This document shows, piece by piece, positions 1 to 4,907 of a stretch of DNA of 5,369 nucleotides (position 1 is its first letter; each line of letters opens with the position of its first letter). The notes under the pieces are model-generated. The model was given only the letters and a program-made list of their open reading frames with translations, did not search any database and had not been told where the DNA came from. Position numbers and translations under genes: made by a program. This DNA is from Acidobacteriaceae bacterium (GTDB lineage: Bacteria > Acidobacteriota > Terriglobia > Terriglobales > Acidobacteriaceae), in NCBI GenBank assembly GCA_030040175.1, contig JASHUF010000229.1, forward strand, positions 1 to 5,369, written 5' to 3'.

Positions 1-88
1 AATCAATGCCCGCGCCCGCAAGCCGCGCGCGAATCTCGGCTTCACACGTGATGGTCTCGTCTTTATCCGGAATGCGGAGCACCGCCAT
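1..88 (-). CDS. mtnD: Acireductone dioxygenase, N-terminal fragment
   Basis: The gene runs off the left edge and only the first 29 residues are visible, beginning MAVLRIPDKDETIT and ending ...AGAGID. This matches the conserved N-terminus of acireductone dioxygenase, a metal-dependent cupin enzyme of the methionine salvage pathway. With iron it converts acireductone to the keto-acid precursor of methionine plus formate. The cupin metal-binding residues lie outside the window, so activity cannot be judged. The start is the ATG complementary to 86-88, preceded by a strong ribosome binding site six bases away. The upstream neighbour on the same strand is mtnB, an earlier enzyme of the same pathway. 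That context supports the call beyond what 29 residues give alone. Confidence 0.8.
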   Translation of the reverse strand, partial: MAVLRIPDKDETITCEAEIRARLAGAGID

Positions 89-90
89 GG

Positions 91-100
91 CTCACCTCCC
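91..100 (-). promoter_or_regulatory. Ribosome binding site of mtnD
   Basis: Read on the minus strand these bases are GGGAGGTGAG, an almost full Shine-Dalgarno match. The GGAGG core lies six bases before the ATG, which fixes the mtnD start. Confidence 0.85.
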
Positions 101-126
101 GCTCGTGTCGGATTCATTTCAAAATC

Positions 127-160
127 TGGGTGCCCCAGGTCCCGACTTTGGGACCTGGGA
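127..160. repeat. Intergenic palindromic (REP-like) repeat, copy 1
   Basis: A TGGGTGCCCC lead-in (127-136) overlaps a perfect 10-bp inverted repeat, CCCAGGTCCC at 134-143 and GGGACCTGGG at 150-159, around a 6-base loop. It lies in the 95-bp gap between mtnB and mtnD, so it would form a stable hairpin in an mtnB-mtnD transcript. No run of T follows on the minus strand, so a classic terminator is unlikely; an RNA-stabilising or attenuating role is possible. The same lead-in and closely related arms recur at 1411-1447 inside trmJ, which argues for a dispersed repeat family rather than a gene-specific control element. Confidence 0.75.
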
Positions 161-183
161 TAGCAAGAAGTCTGCTTGCCGAC

Positions 184-846
184 TCACGTCAGATCATCCG
201 GGGCCGCTGCCCTCTGGGTGAACAGCCGCCGCGTCTCCACTTCGAACAGAAACTCGAGCGCCTCCAGGTGCCGCCGCGCCTCGGCCACCGACTGCCCCCA
301 AGTATAAAGCCCGTGGCGGCTCAACAGAACTCCGTGTACCGTTGGATACGCCGCGAGCGCCGAGGCCAGCGCGCCGCCCAGCGCGCCATAATCCTGCGTG
401 TTCACGAGCACCGGCACGCGCTCGAGGTGCGCATGCGTGGTCACGCCGCTCAGCCCCTTGAGAATCTCGTACCCTTCCAAGGGCACATACCCCTCGGCCG
501 CGAATTGGCTGCTGAGCAGCGTGTTCCACACCGAATGCACGTGCAGGATGGCGCGCGCGTCGGGCCGCGCCTTATAGAGAACCAGATGCAGCGCGGTCTC
601 GGCTGAAGGCCTGCCGTTACCCGCAACTACGTGTCCCTCAGCGTCGATCTCAATCAAATCGCCTGGCTGCAAGGCGCCCTTGTCCAGCCCCGAAGGCGTA
701 ATCAGAATCCGCGCCGGCGCGTCGGCAAACGGCCGCACGCTGAAGTTGCCGCTCGTGGCCGGAACCCATCCGCGCCCGTAGCACCAGCGCGCGGTAGCGC
801 GAAGCGCCGCGATCTCAGATTGCAGATTTTGTTCCTCTCCAGCCAT
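184..846 (-). CDS. mtnB: Methylthioribulose-1-phosphate dehydratase
   Basis: A 220-residue cytoplasmic enzyme of the class II aldolase/adducin fold. MtnB dehydrates methylthioribulose-1-phosphate to the diketo compound that is later turned into acireductone in methionine salvage. Visible signatures are ATSGNFS (about 30-36), ITPSGLDKG (49-57), PSAE (80-83), the zinc-ligand motif HVHS (His102 and His104), a third likely zinc ligand His178 in RHGLYTWG, and a likely catalytic acid Glu127 in EGYEILKGL. Length is typical of bacterial MtnB. The start is the ATG complementary to 844-846; no strong ribosome binding site precedes it, but no better in-frame start exists nearby. It lies 95 bp upstream of mtnD on the same strand, and this pairing separates MtnB from the sugar-phosphate aldolases of the same superfamily. 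No mtnC-type enolase/phosphatase gene lies between them. It is divergent from trmJ with a 50-bp gap. Confidence 0.92.
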   Translation of the reverse strand: MAGEEQNLQSEIAALRATARWCYGRGWVPATSGNFSVRPFADAPARILITPSGLDKGALQPGDLIEIDAEGHVVAGNGRPSAETALHLVLYKARPDARAILHVHSVWNTLLSSQFAAEGYVPLEGYEILKGLSGVTTHAHLERVPVLVNTQDYGALGGALASALAAYPTVHGVLLSRHGLYTWGQSVAEARRHLEALEFLFEVETRRLFTQRAAAPDDLT

Positions 847-896
847 GACCGCTTCGAGTGTAACAACCCATCCGAAGGCCGCACTACAATCGATTC
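847..896. promoter_or_regulatory. Divergent mtnB/trmJ promoter region
   Basis: This 50-bp gap must contain the start signals for two divergent genes. On the plus strand TACAAT (885-890) matches five of six bases of the bacterial -10 consensus, and GTAACA (860-865) matches four of six of the -35, though the 19-base spacing is long. A start about seven bases beyond 890 would coincide with the TTG start of trmJ. On the minus strand a TACACT-like hexamer is only a weak -10 candidate for mtnB. No operator palindrome is evident. Confidence 0.35.
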
Positions 897-1673
897 TTGC
901 TCGCCGCGACCCAATGCGACCTCATCCGCGTCGTCCTCGTCTCCCCGCGCAACCCGCTCAACATCGGCGCCGCGGCGCGGGCCATGGCCAACTTCGGCTT
1001 CGCGCACCTCACCGTCGTCGCGCCCTTCGAGCCGCACTGGCGTGAGGCCCGATCCGCCATCGGCGCGGAGAAGCTCCTCGAATCGGCACGAGTCGCCAAA
1101 TCCTTGCAGGAAGCAATCGGCCGCACAACCCTCGTCCTCGGCACCGGGGCTCTCGCCCGCCGCAAGCCGGAGCAGCCCGTCGTCGCGCTCCCTGGGCTCG
1201 CCCCGCTCGTCCAGGAACAACTCAACCGCGGCGGCCGCATCGCTCTCGTCTTCGGCCCGGAGAAACGCGGCCTCACGCGCAGCGATCTCGCACTCTGCCA
1301 TGGTCTCGTGCAAATCCCCACACACCCCCGCCAACCCTCCATGAATCTGGGCCAGGCCGTCGCCGTCTGCCTGTACGAGCTGGCAACGCGGCTCGAGACC
1401 CCGCAAATGATGGGTGCCCCGGGTCCCTCGCCCTTGGGGACCCGGGAAGGCGCATCGCCCGGCACGGGCACGCCCGCCAGTTCCGCCGACCTCGACCGGC
1501 TCGCCGGCGTCATCGATGAGGTCATGCTCGCCGCGCGCTATTCGCCGCCCGCGATGCGCGAGACCAATCGCCACGATCTGCATCTCCTGCTGCGCCGCCT
1601 CACGCTCTCCGAAGCCGACGCGCGCCGCGCCCTGGGCTTCTTCCGCCGCGTTCTGCATCGACTGGGGAAGTAG
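897..1673 (+). CDS. trmJ: TrmJ-like tRNA 2'-O-methyltransferase (SpoU/SPOUT family)
   Basis: A 258-residue cytoplasmic S-adenosylmethionine-dependent RNA ribose methyltransferase. TrmJ methylates the 2'-OH of the nucleotide at position 32 in the tRNA anticodon loop. The three SPOUT motifs are in order: NIGAAARAMANFGF (22-35, with the likely catalytic Arg28), ALVFGPEKRGLT (116-127), and IPTHPRQPSMNLGQAVAV (140-157), which forms the knot and cofactor site. Residues about 198-258 match the helical C-terminal extension that marks TrmJ among SpoU enzymes. Residues 172-184 are encoded by a palindromic repeat and sit in the linker between the two domains, so the catalytic core is unaffected. An in-frame stop lies at 861-863 and no ATG or GTG follows before motif 1, so TTG at 897 is the best start. 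No Shine-Dalgarno is visible, and a leaderless message is possible. The family is certain; the exact tRNA target is inferred. Confidence 0.88.
   Translation: MLAATQCDLIRVVLVSPRNPLNIGAAARAMANFGFAHLTVVAPFEPHWREARSAIGAEKLLESARVAKSLQEAIGRTTLVLGTGALARRKPEQPVVALPGLAPLVQEQLNRGGRIALVFGPEKRGLTRSDLALCHGLVQIPTHPRQPSMNLGQAVAVCLYELATRLETPQMMGAPGPSPLGTREGASPGTGTPASSADLDRLAGVIDEVMLAARYSPPAMRETNRHDLHLLLRRLTLSEADARRALGFFRRVLHRLGK
1411..1447. repeat. Palindromic (REP-like) repeat, copy 2, inside trmJ
   Basis: TGGGTGCCCC (1411-1420) is identical to the lead-in of the copy at 127. It overlaps a perfect 10-bp inverted repeat, CCCGGGTCCC at 1418-1427 and GGGACCCGGG at 1437-1446, with a 9-base loop. Relative to copy 1, one base in each arm differs (A to G, T to C), and the two changes compensate so that pairing is kept. 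The repeat is read in frame as Gly/Pro-rich residues (about 172-184) in the interdomain linker of the methyltransferase. Confidence 0.75.
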
Positions 1674-1686
1674 GGCCACCCTCCCA

Positions 1687-1713
1687 TTCCGGGTTACCCC
1701 GTAAGTACCGGAA
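1687..1713 (+). terminator. Weak hairpin after trmJ
   Basis: TTCCGG (1687-1692) pairs with CCGGAA (1708-1713), and an inner TTAC (1694-1697) pairs with GTAA (1701-1704), giving a bulged hairpin 13 bases after the trmJ stop. No T-run follows, so a terminator role is tentative. It is the only structure seen in the 117-bp gap before the next gene. Confidence 0.25.
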
Positions 1714-1760
1714 AGTGTTAGGGAAACTCCGCAATCGTTCACCCACATCAAACCGATTCC

Positions 1761-1769
1761 TGCTACATT
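1761..1769 (+). promoter_or_regulatory. Possible extended -10 for the TonB-like gene
   Basis: TG-C-TACATT resembles an extended -10 element: a TG dinucleotide one base before a hexamer matching four of six consensus bases. It lies 21 bases before the ATG at 1791. No convincing -35 is seen at normal spacing, and the ribosome binding site is also weak. Confidence 0.2.
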
Positions 1770-1790
1770 GGCGCTCAGGGGCTTCGCCGC

Positions 1791-3392
1791 ATGTCTTCAG
1801 CCTCGCCCAGATCTCGTGCCGCTTTCGCGCTCGCCTGCGCAGCCCGCGCCCTTGCCGCAGTTGCACCGGCAGCGTTCGTCCTTGCGCTCGGCTTCGCAGT
1901 CTCCGCCCAGCAGGACACGCCACCTGCGCAAAACTCCACGCCGCAACAGGCCGCGCCCGTACCTGCACAGCCATCCGCGACCACGCCGGCTTCATCCGAT
2001 CAGTCTCAGCCGCCCTCGCCCGCCCAGCCGGCCACAACGCAATCGCCCGCGAATACCCAGAGTCCAGCTGCGGCCGCCTCGCCTGAGCCGCAGCGAACCG
2101 GGCAAAACCAGCCCGCGGCATCCGCCAGGCCGGCCGGCCCTCCCGAGCAGGACATCACCGAGGAAGAGATCAGGCAGATGCTCGTGGGCAAGGCGCTCTA
2201 CCTGCGCGGCGGCTACCTCGACGACACGCTCGCCTTCAACGAGCACGGCAAGCTCATCGGCCGCTCGCCCCAGGGCTCCTATACGCTCTGCGGCATCGAA
2301 ATCGACAAGGTCCACCTCACCCGGCACAAGCTCGAGCTCGAAGGCGCGCGCTATGGGTTGCACTTTCTGGGCGCGCTGCCCTATGAAGACCCCACCAAGG
2401 CCGTCGACCGGGTGCGCATCACGCCCAAGAAGAAGGTTTTGAAGATCACCATCGACCGCGAGCTGGTGGTCAAGGCAAAAGAGAAGAAGGAAAAAGGCAA
2501 GAGGCTCGAAGCTGCGACCCCATCTGCGCCAGCCGGCACGCCCGCAGGCGCATCCGCAACGCCCTCTGCAGCGTCCGCGCCGGAAAACGCAGCCCCTCCC
2601 AACGCGCCCACGCCGTCAACCCCTTCTGCAACAGAGAACGCCTCGGCTGTGCCTGAGTCCTCGGCGTCCAGCGGAGCCGGCAACAGCGCACCGGCCGCGG
2701 GTCCGGCTTCAACAGAAAGCGCCGCCGCCGCGCCGGCCGGCGCCCAGCCCGAGGAACCCGACACCGACGAGGCGCAAAAGGAGATCGCCGCCGCCGCGCC
2801 CGAAGAGCGCCCCGCCGATCCCAACAGTGTGACCGCGACTACTTCGCCCGCGCACGCCGCCCAGGTCCTCAAGGACGCACTTAACGCCGTTTTCTCCGTC
2901 GGCCTTGACGATCGCCTGATGGCCGCCATGTCCGGCTTCTGGAAGCTCTACTACCAGGCCGCCGCCGCGCACACCGATTTCCGCCCCAGCGACCCTTCCG
3001 TCCTGCGCCAGAACACGGTGGACGCCAAGGCCCGCCTGCTTACCACCTTTGAACCGCCCTCGAATGAGTTTGCGCAGGCGAACGGCGTGGCCGGCATGGC
3101 CCTTTATCACGCGGTGATCGGCGCCGACGGCAAGCCTGAAGAAATCGCCGTCGCCCGGCCCATCGGTTTCGGCCTCGACGAGAGCGCGGTCGATGCGATC
3201 AGCAAGGCGCAGTTCCAGCCTGCCATGAAAGACGGCAAGCCCGTTCCCGTCCTGCTCGACCTCGTGGTCCAGTTCCGCATTTATTCCAAACGCACCAACG
3301 TGACCGACCCGCGCGAGCAGGCACAGAAGCCGCCCGAGCCTTCCCTGCCCGGCCCCTACAGCGTGGAGCACACGCAACAGGCGCAACAGTAG
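1791..3392 (+). CDS. Exported Ala/Pro-rich protein with TonB-type C-terminal domain
   Basis: A 533-residue protein built from clear modules. Residues 1-39 form a signal peptide: arginines near the start, a hydrophobic Ala/Leu/Val stretch, then VSA before Gln40. An uncleaved membrane anchor, as in TonB, is the alternative. Residues 40-118 are a Pro/Gln/Ala/Ser linker. Residues about 119-228 form a compact region with one cysteine (Cys167) and mixed charged and hydrophobic sequence, which I do not recognise as a named domain. A lysine-rich patch (about 226-238) is followed by a second Ala/Pro/Ser linker (about 242-325). Residues about 353-425 look helical and contain several aromatics. Residues about 430-500 resemble the TonB C-terminal fold: DGKPEEIAVARPIG, LDESAVDAI, FQPAMKDGKPV, then a final LLDLVVQFRIY strand. 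TonB links inner-membrane energy to outer-membrane transporters, but no exbB or exbD is nearby, so a transport role is not shown. A structural or scaffold use of the fold is equally possible. The ATG at 1791 is preferred because the signal peptide follows it. Confidence 0.8.
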   Translation: MSSASPRSRAAFALACAARALAAVAPAAFVLALGFAVSAQQDTPPAQNSTPQQAAPVPAQPSATTPASSDQSQPPSPAQPATTQSPANTQSPAAAASPEPQRTGQNQPAASARPAGPPEQDITEEEIRQMLVGKALYLRGGYLDDTLAFNEHGKLIGRSPQGSYTLCGIEIDKVHLTRHKLELEGARYGLHFLGALPYEDPTKAVDRVRITPKKKVLKITIDRELVVKAKEKKEKGKRLEAATPSAPAGTPAGASATPSAASAPENAAPPNAPTPSTPSATENASAVPESSASSGAGNSAPAAGPASTESAAAAPAGAQPEEPDTDEAQKEIAAAAPEERPADPNSVTATTSPAHAAQVLKDALNAVFSVGLDDRLMAAMSGFWKLYYQAAAAHTDFRPSDPSVLRQNTVDAKARLLTTFEPPSNEFAQANGVAGMALYHAVIGADGKPEEIAVARPIGFGLDESAVDAISKAQFQPAMKDGKPVPVLLDLVVQFRIYSKRTNVTDPREQAQKPPEPSLPGPYSVEHTQQAQQ

Positions 3393-3412
3393 CAATTGTA
3401 GAGCGGAGGGAG

Positions 3413-3439
3413 CAGGGGCCTTCAGGCCCCTGAAATTTT
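3413..3439 (+). terminator. GC-rich hairpin after the TonB-like gene
   Basis: CAGGGGCC (3413-3420) pairs perfectly with GGCCCCTG (3425-3432) around a TTCA loop, and AAATTTT follows at 3433-3439. The strong 8-bp stem plus a short T-run, 20 bases after the stop codon, fits a rho-independent terminator. It lies between converging genes, but on the minus strand no T-run follows. It may also belong to a repeat family, since its core recurs at 3455-3469. Confidence 0.55.
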
Positions 3440-3454
3440 GCGCCAAAGGATTCT

Positions 3455-3469
3455 CAGGCCTTCAGGCCC
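3455..3469. repeat. Second, degenerate copy of the GGCC-TTCA-GGCC hairpin
   Basis: CAGGCCTTCAGGCCC repeats the core of the hairpin 42 bases upstream, lacking two G of the left arm, so only a 4-bp stem around TTCA remains. It lies in the convergent gap before the VOC gene's stop. Confidence 0.45.
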
Positions 3470-3498
3470 GGCGCGACGCCCATCGCTCCATCACCTCC

Positions 3499-3861
3499 TC
3501 ACGCCGGCTGCCACAGCTCCACGCGATTGCCCTCCGGGTCCTCAAACCACGCAAACCGTCCGTACCCGTAGTCCTCGCGCTTGGGATCGATCTTCGCGCC
3601 TGCCGCCTCAAGCCGCGCCAGCAGCCCATCCAGGTCGTCCACGCGGAAGTTGACCATCGCCTGCTGATCGCCGCCGCCAAAGTACTTCGTGTCACCGGGG
3701 AAGTGCGCGAACACCGTCATGCCCGCAGCCTCCGGACCATCGAAGGCCAGCGTACCGCCCTCCTGCACCTCGATGCCCAGATGCTCCGCGTACCACGCGG
3801 AAAGCGCCTTGGGATCGCGCGCCTTGAGAAAGATGCCTCCCACCCCAACTGCCTTGGCCAT
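3499..3861 (-). CDS. VOC (glyoxalase/bleomycin-resistance fold) family protein
   Basis: A 120-residue single-unit member of the vicinal oxygen chelate superfamily, made of two beta-alpha-beta-beta-beta halves. The first half begins at VGVGGIFLKARDPKALSAWY (about 5-24), and the second at AMVNFRVDDLDGLLARLEAAG (68-88), ending GRFAWFEDPEGNRVELWQP (101-119). Glu115 in VELW sits at the usual metal-ligand position of the last strand. The family includes glyoxalase I, dioxygenases and resistance proteins, and sequence alone does not give the substrate here. An ATG nine codons further upstream would add MLTRLEGWS, but the ATG complementary to 3859-3861 has a ribosome binding site at the right distance and begins the typical fold, so it is chosen. 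The small basic gene lies upstream on the same strand, and the TonB-like gene converges from the left. Confidence 0.85.
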   Translation of the reverse strand: MAKAVGVGGIFLKARDPKALSAWYAEHLGIEVQEGGTLAFDGPEAAGMTVFAHFPGDTKYFGGGDQQAMVNFRVDDLDGLLARLEAAGAKIDPKREDYGYGRFAWFEDPEGNRVELWQPA

Positions 3862-3868
3862 CGACCAT

Positions 3869-3874
3869 CCCTCC
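3869..3874 (-). promoter_or_regulatory. Ribosome binding site fixing the VOC gene start
   Basis: GGAGGG on the minus strand lies seven bases before the ATG at 3861. It falls inside the longer reading frame that starts at 3888, so it decides in favour of the shorter 120-residue protein. Confidence 0.75.
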
Positions 3875-3892
3875 AATCGAGTCAGCAAGTCA

Positions 3893-3916
3893 GTCCCTTA
3901 GTCCCTCGGTCCCTGA
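3893..3916. repeat. 8-bp tandem repeat, three copies
   Basis: GTCCCT recurs exactly every eight bases, at 3893, 3901 and 3909, with two variable bases after each copy. A degenerate fourth unit (CCCCTACA) follows and reaches the end of the neighbouring small gene. The array lies in the 58-bp gap between the two minus-strand genes. Confidence 0.5.
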
Positions 3917-3919
3917 CCC

Positions 3920-4099
3920 CTACAACTCCCCCTCCATCAGATCTTCCACCTTCGCCTTGTGCTTCGCCTTGCGCCCCGTCTTCGGCCGCTCTTCGATCAC
4001 CCGCGCCGGTTTGGGCTGCCCCACGCGCTCGCGGGCATTCGCCTTCACCGCCTTAGCGGCAGAAAACCGGTCTGGCTTGCGTTTCCCCACGGCAAGCAT
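3920..4099 (-). CDS. Small basic protein of unknown function (59 residues)
   Basis: The predicted product starts MLAVGKRKPDRFSAAKAVKA and ends KVEDLMEGEL. It is very rich in Lys, Arg and Ala and has no cysteine or membrane segment. The first third could be an amphipathic helix (FSAAKAVKANARERV), the middle holds a Pro-containing stretch, and the end is acidic. That composition would suit nucleic-acid or ribosome contact, but no family is recognised. It looks protein-like rather than a shadow frame because no longer gene covers it. The ATG complementary to 4097-4099 is the first Met before the basic region; the frame is open further upstream to about 4381, but that part overlaps the zinc-ribbon gene antisense and looks non-coding. 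No good ribosome binding site is seen, and the GTG of Val4 is an alternative start. It may be co-transcribed with the VOC gene 58 bp downstream. Confidence 0.5.
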   Translation of the reverse strand: MLAVGKRKPDRFSAAKAVKANARERVGQPKPARVIEERPKTGRKAKHKAKVEDLMEGEL

Positions 4100-4214
4100 G
4101 AGTATGAAAGAAATCCCGCCGGAGCGAAAGTCCTCCACGGGATGGTCGCGCATGCCGGAGAGAGTCGGGGCGGGGGACGGCATCTGCGTCCGGCGCGCGG
4201 GAGGGCCAGATCCC
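4100..4214. promoter_or_regulatory. Divergent intergenic region
   Basis: This 115-bp gap separates the small basic gene (leftward) from the zinc-ribbon gene (rightward) and should hold both promoters. ATGCCG (4152-4157) and CGGCAT (4178-4183) form a 6-bp inverted repeat with a wide spacer, a weak operator candidate. No convincing -10/-35 pair was found. Plus-strand in-frame ATGs at 4098, 4104 and 4152 could lengthen the zinc-ribbon protein, but none has a ribosome binding site. Confidence 0.25.
4199..4205 (+). promoter_or_regulatory. Ribosome binding site of the zinc-ribbon gene
   Basis: GGGAGGG lies about nine bases before the ATG at 4215. It supports this start over the three in-frame ATGs further upstream. 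Confidence 0.65.
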
Positions 4215-4493
4215 ATGGAAGAACGAGACTTCTTCAACGAAACCACGGAGCAACGCACCCACACCCTCACCTGCCCCAAATGCGGCCAGGCCGCCGAGTA
4301 CAAGGTCACCTGGGTCGTCCGCCGCAAGCGCGCCCAGTTGCCCCGAGGCGCCGACGAGCGCGACCGCGCCCGCTTCGCCAAGGCCCAGTCCTACATGGTG
4401 CGCCGCGACGACAAGCTCGCCTGCTCCAATATCCGCTGCCGCAAGCCCTTCGAGATCACGAGTCTCCAGTCACTGGCCTTCCTCATCGACTGA
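4215..4493 (+). CDS. Four-cysteine zinc-ribbon-like protein, unknown function
   Basis: A 92-residue soluble protein. Cys20 and Cys23 form a CPKCG knuckle, while Cys70 and Cys75 (CSNIRC) form a second, wider pair. Together they could bind one zinc ion in a ribbon-like fold. Between the pairs lies a strand-like segment (EYKVTWVV, about 28-35) and then a strongly basic, probably helical stretch (RRKRAQLPRGADERDRARFAKAQSY), which could contact nucleic acid. The C-terminus (FEITSLQSLAFLID) is hydrophobic but too short for a membrane helix. The ATG at 4215 is chosen for its ribosome binding site. No named family is recognised; the zinc site is inferred from cysteine spacing. It is divergent from the small basic gene and lies 92 bp upstream of the membrane-protein gene on the same strand. 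Confidence 0.75.
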   Translation: MEERDFFNETTEQRTHTLTCPKCGQAAEYKVTWVVRRKRAQLPRGADERDRARFAKAQSYMVRRDDKLACSNIRCRKPFEITSLQSLAFLID

Positions 4494-4496
4494 TGC

Positions 4497-4518
4497 GGCC
4501 CCGCTTCGATTCGGGGCC
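4497..4518 (+). terminator. Hairpin after the zinc-ribbon gene
   Basis: GGCCCCG (4497-4503) pairs with CGGGGCC (4512-4518) around an 8-base loop, starting three bases after the stop codon. No T-run follows, so it is at best a weak terminator or an mRNA 3'-end stabiliser. Confidence 0.35.
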
Positions 4519-4549
4519 CGGCGGCATTCCCCCGGCGCGCCCTGTGAAT

Positions 4550-4555
4550 TATGAT
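4550..4555 (+). promoter_or_regulatory. Possible -10 element for the membrane-protein gene
   Basis: TATGAT matches five of six bases of the -10 consensus, and TTCCCC (4527-4532) lies 17 bases upstream but matches only half of the -35. Its position, after the hairpin and 30 bases before the start codon, fits a separate promoter. Confidence 0.25.
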
Positions 4556-4572
4556 GGAATCGAAGACGGAGA

Positions 4573-4578
4573 AGGAGA
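4573..4578 (+). promoter_or_regulatory. Ribosome binding site of the membrane-protein gene
   Basis: AGGAGA lies seven bases before the ATG at 4586. It decides against the in-frame GTG at 4544. Confidence 0.8.
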
Positions 4579-4585
4579 ATCCGCG

Positions 4586-4864
4586 ATGCCCAATACTCTG
4601 CTTCCCCCCGAAGAGCGCAATCTGACCCCGAACCAGGTGGAAGCTTTGGATAAACGGCGCAACCTGGGGCACATGTTTCTTGTCATTGCGGGCCAGTTTG
4701 CCGTGATCGCCACGGTGCTGCTGCTCTGGGTGGGCCAGGATCTCCAGTACTCGCCGGGATGGGACCATCCCATGTTCTATTACTTCGTCCTCTGCCTGTT
4801 TTTCTTCGTTGTCTTCGGCATCACGGGGCTGGTGCTGCGCAAGGGCACGCCGCGCCTCGATTAA
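4586..4864 (+). CDS. Small inner-membrane protein with two transmembrane helices
   Basis: A 92-residue protein. Residues 1-28 are polar and charged (PPEERNLTPNQVEALDKRRN), followed by a first hydrophobic helix at about 29-49 and a second, Phe-rich helix at about 63-85. The connecting loop holds Trp, Asp and Pro residues (GQDLQYSPGWDHP), and the tail is short and basic (RKGTPRLD). The positive residues before helix 1 and after helix 2 suggest that both ends face the cytoplasm, with the loop outside. No known family is recognised. The start is fixed by a strong ribosome binding site. The last codons and the TAA stop lie in the first unit of a 14-bp tandem repeat. A moaA gene follows after 138 bp, but nothing visible links the two functions. 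Confidence 0.8.
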   Translation: MPNTLLPPEERNLTPNQVEALDKRRNLGHMFLVIAGQFAVIATVLLLWVGQDLQYSPGWDHPMFYYFVLCLFFFVVFGITGLVLRKGTPRLD

Positions 4865-4902
4865 CGGAATTCGACTAACGGAATTCGATTAACGGAAATC
4901 GA
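4857..4902. repeat. 14-bp tandem repeat overlapping a stop codon
   Basis: The unit TCGAYTAACGGAAW occurs three times back to back (4857-4870, 4871-4884, 4885-4898), differing only at one C/T position and at the last base. A fourth partial unit, TCGA, follows (4899-4902). The first unit supplies the final codons and TAA stop of the membrane-protein gene. The unit length is not a multiple of three, and each unit carries its own TAA in a different frame. The array could come from replication slippage or act as an array of protein-binding sites upstream of moaA. Confidence 0.85.
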
Positions 4903-4907
4903 TCGGC

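Noticed and set aside
127..160. CRISPR repeat or classic terminator
   Set aside because: Only one copy occurs locally with no spacer array, and there is no T-run on the transcribed side; a dispersed palindrome explains it better.
702..1751. 349-codon minus-strand open frame opposite trmJ
   Set aside because: It is an antisense shadow caused by high GC content. trmJ on the plus strand has all three SPOUT motifs, while this frame matches nothing and also overlaps the 5' end of mtnB.
2709..3446. 245-codon minus-strand open frame opposite the TonB-like gene
   Set aside because: Low-complexity Gly/Arg/Leu translation typical of the complement of an Ala/Pro-rich gene; the plus strand has a signal peptide and recognisable domain.
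3957..4214. N-terminal extension of the zinc-ribbon protein to 178 residues
   Set aside because: It overlaps the small basic gene antisense, and the only good ribosome binding site points to the ATG at 4215.
4100..4381. Extension of the small basic protein to a 153-residue protein
   Set aside because: The upstream part is antisense to the zinc-ribbon gene, lacks a ribosome binding site and changes composition sharply at the inner Met at 4099.
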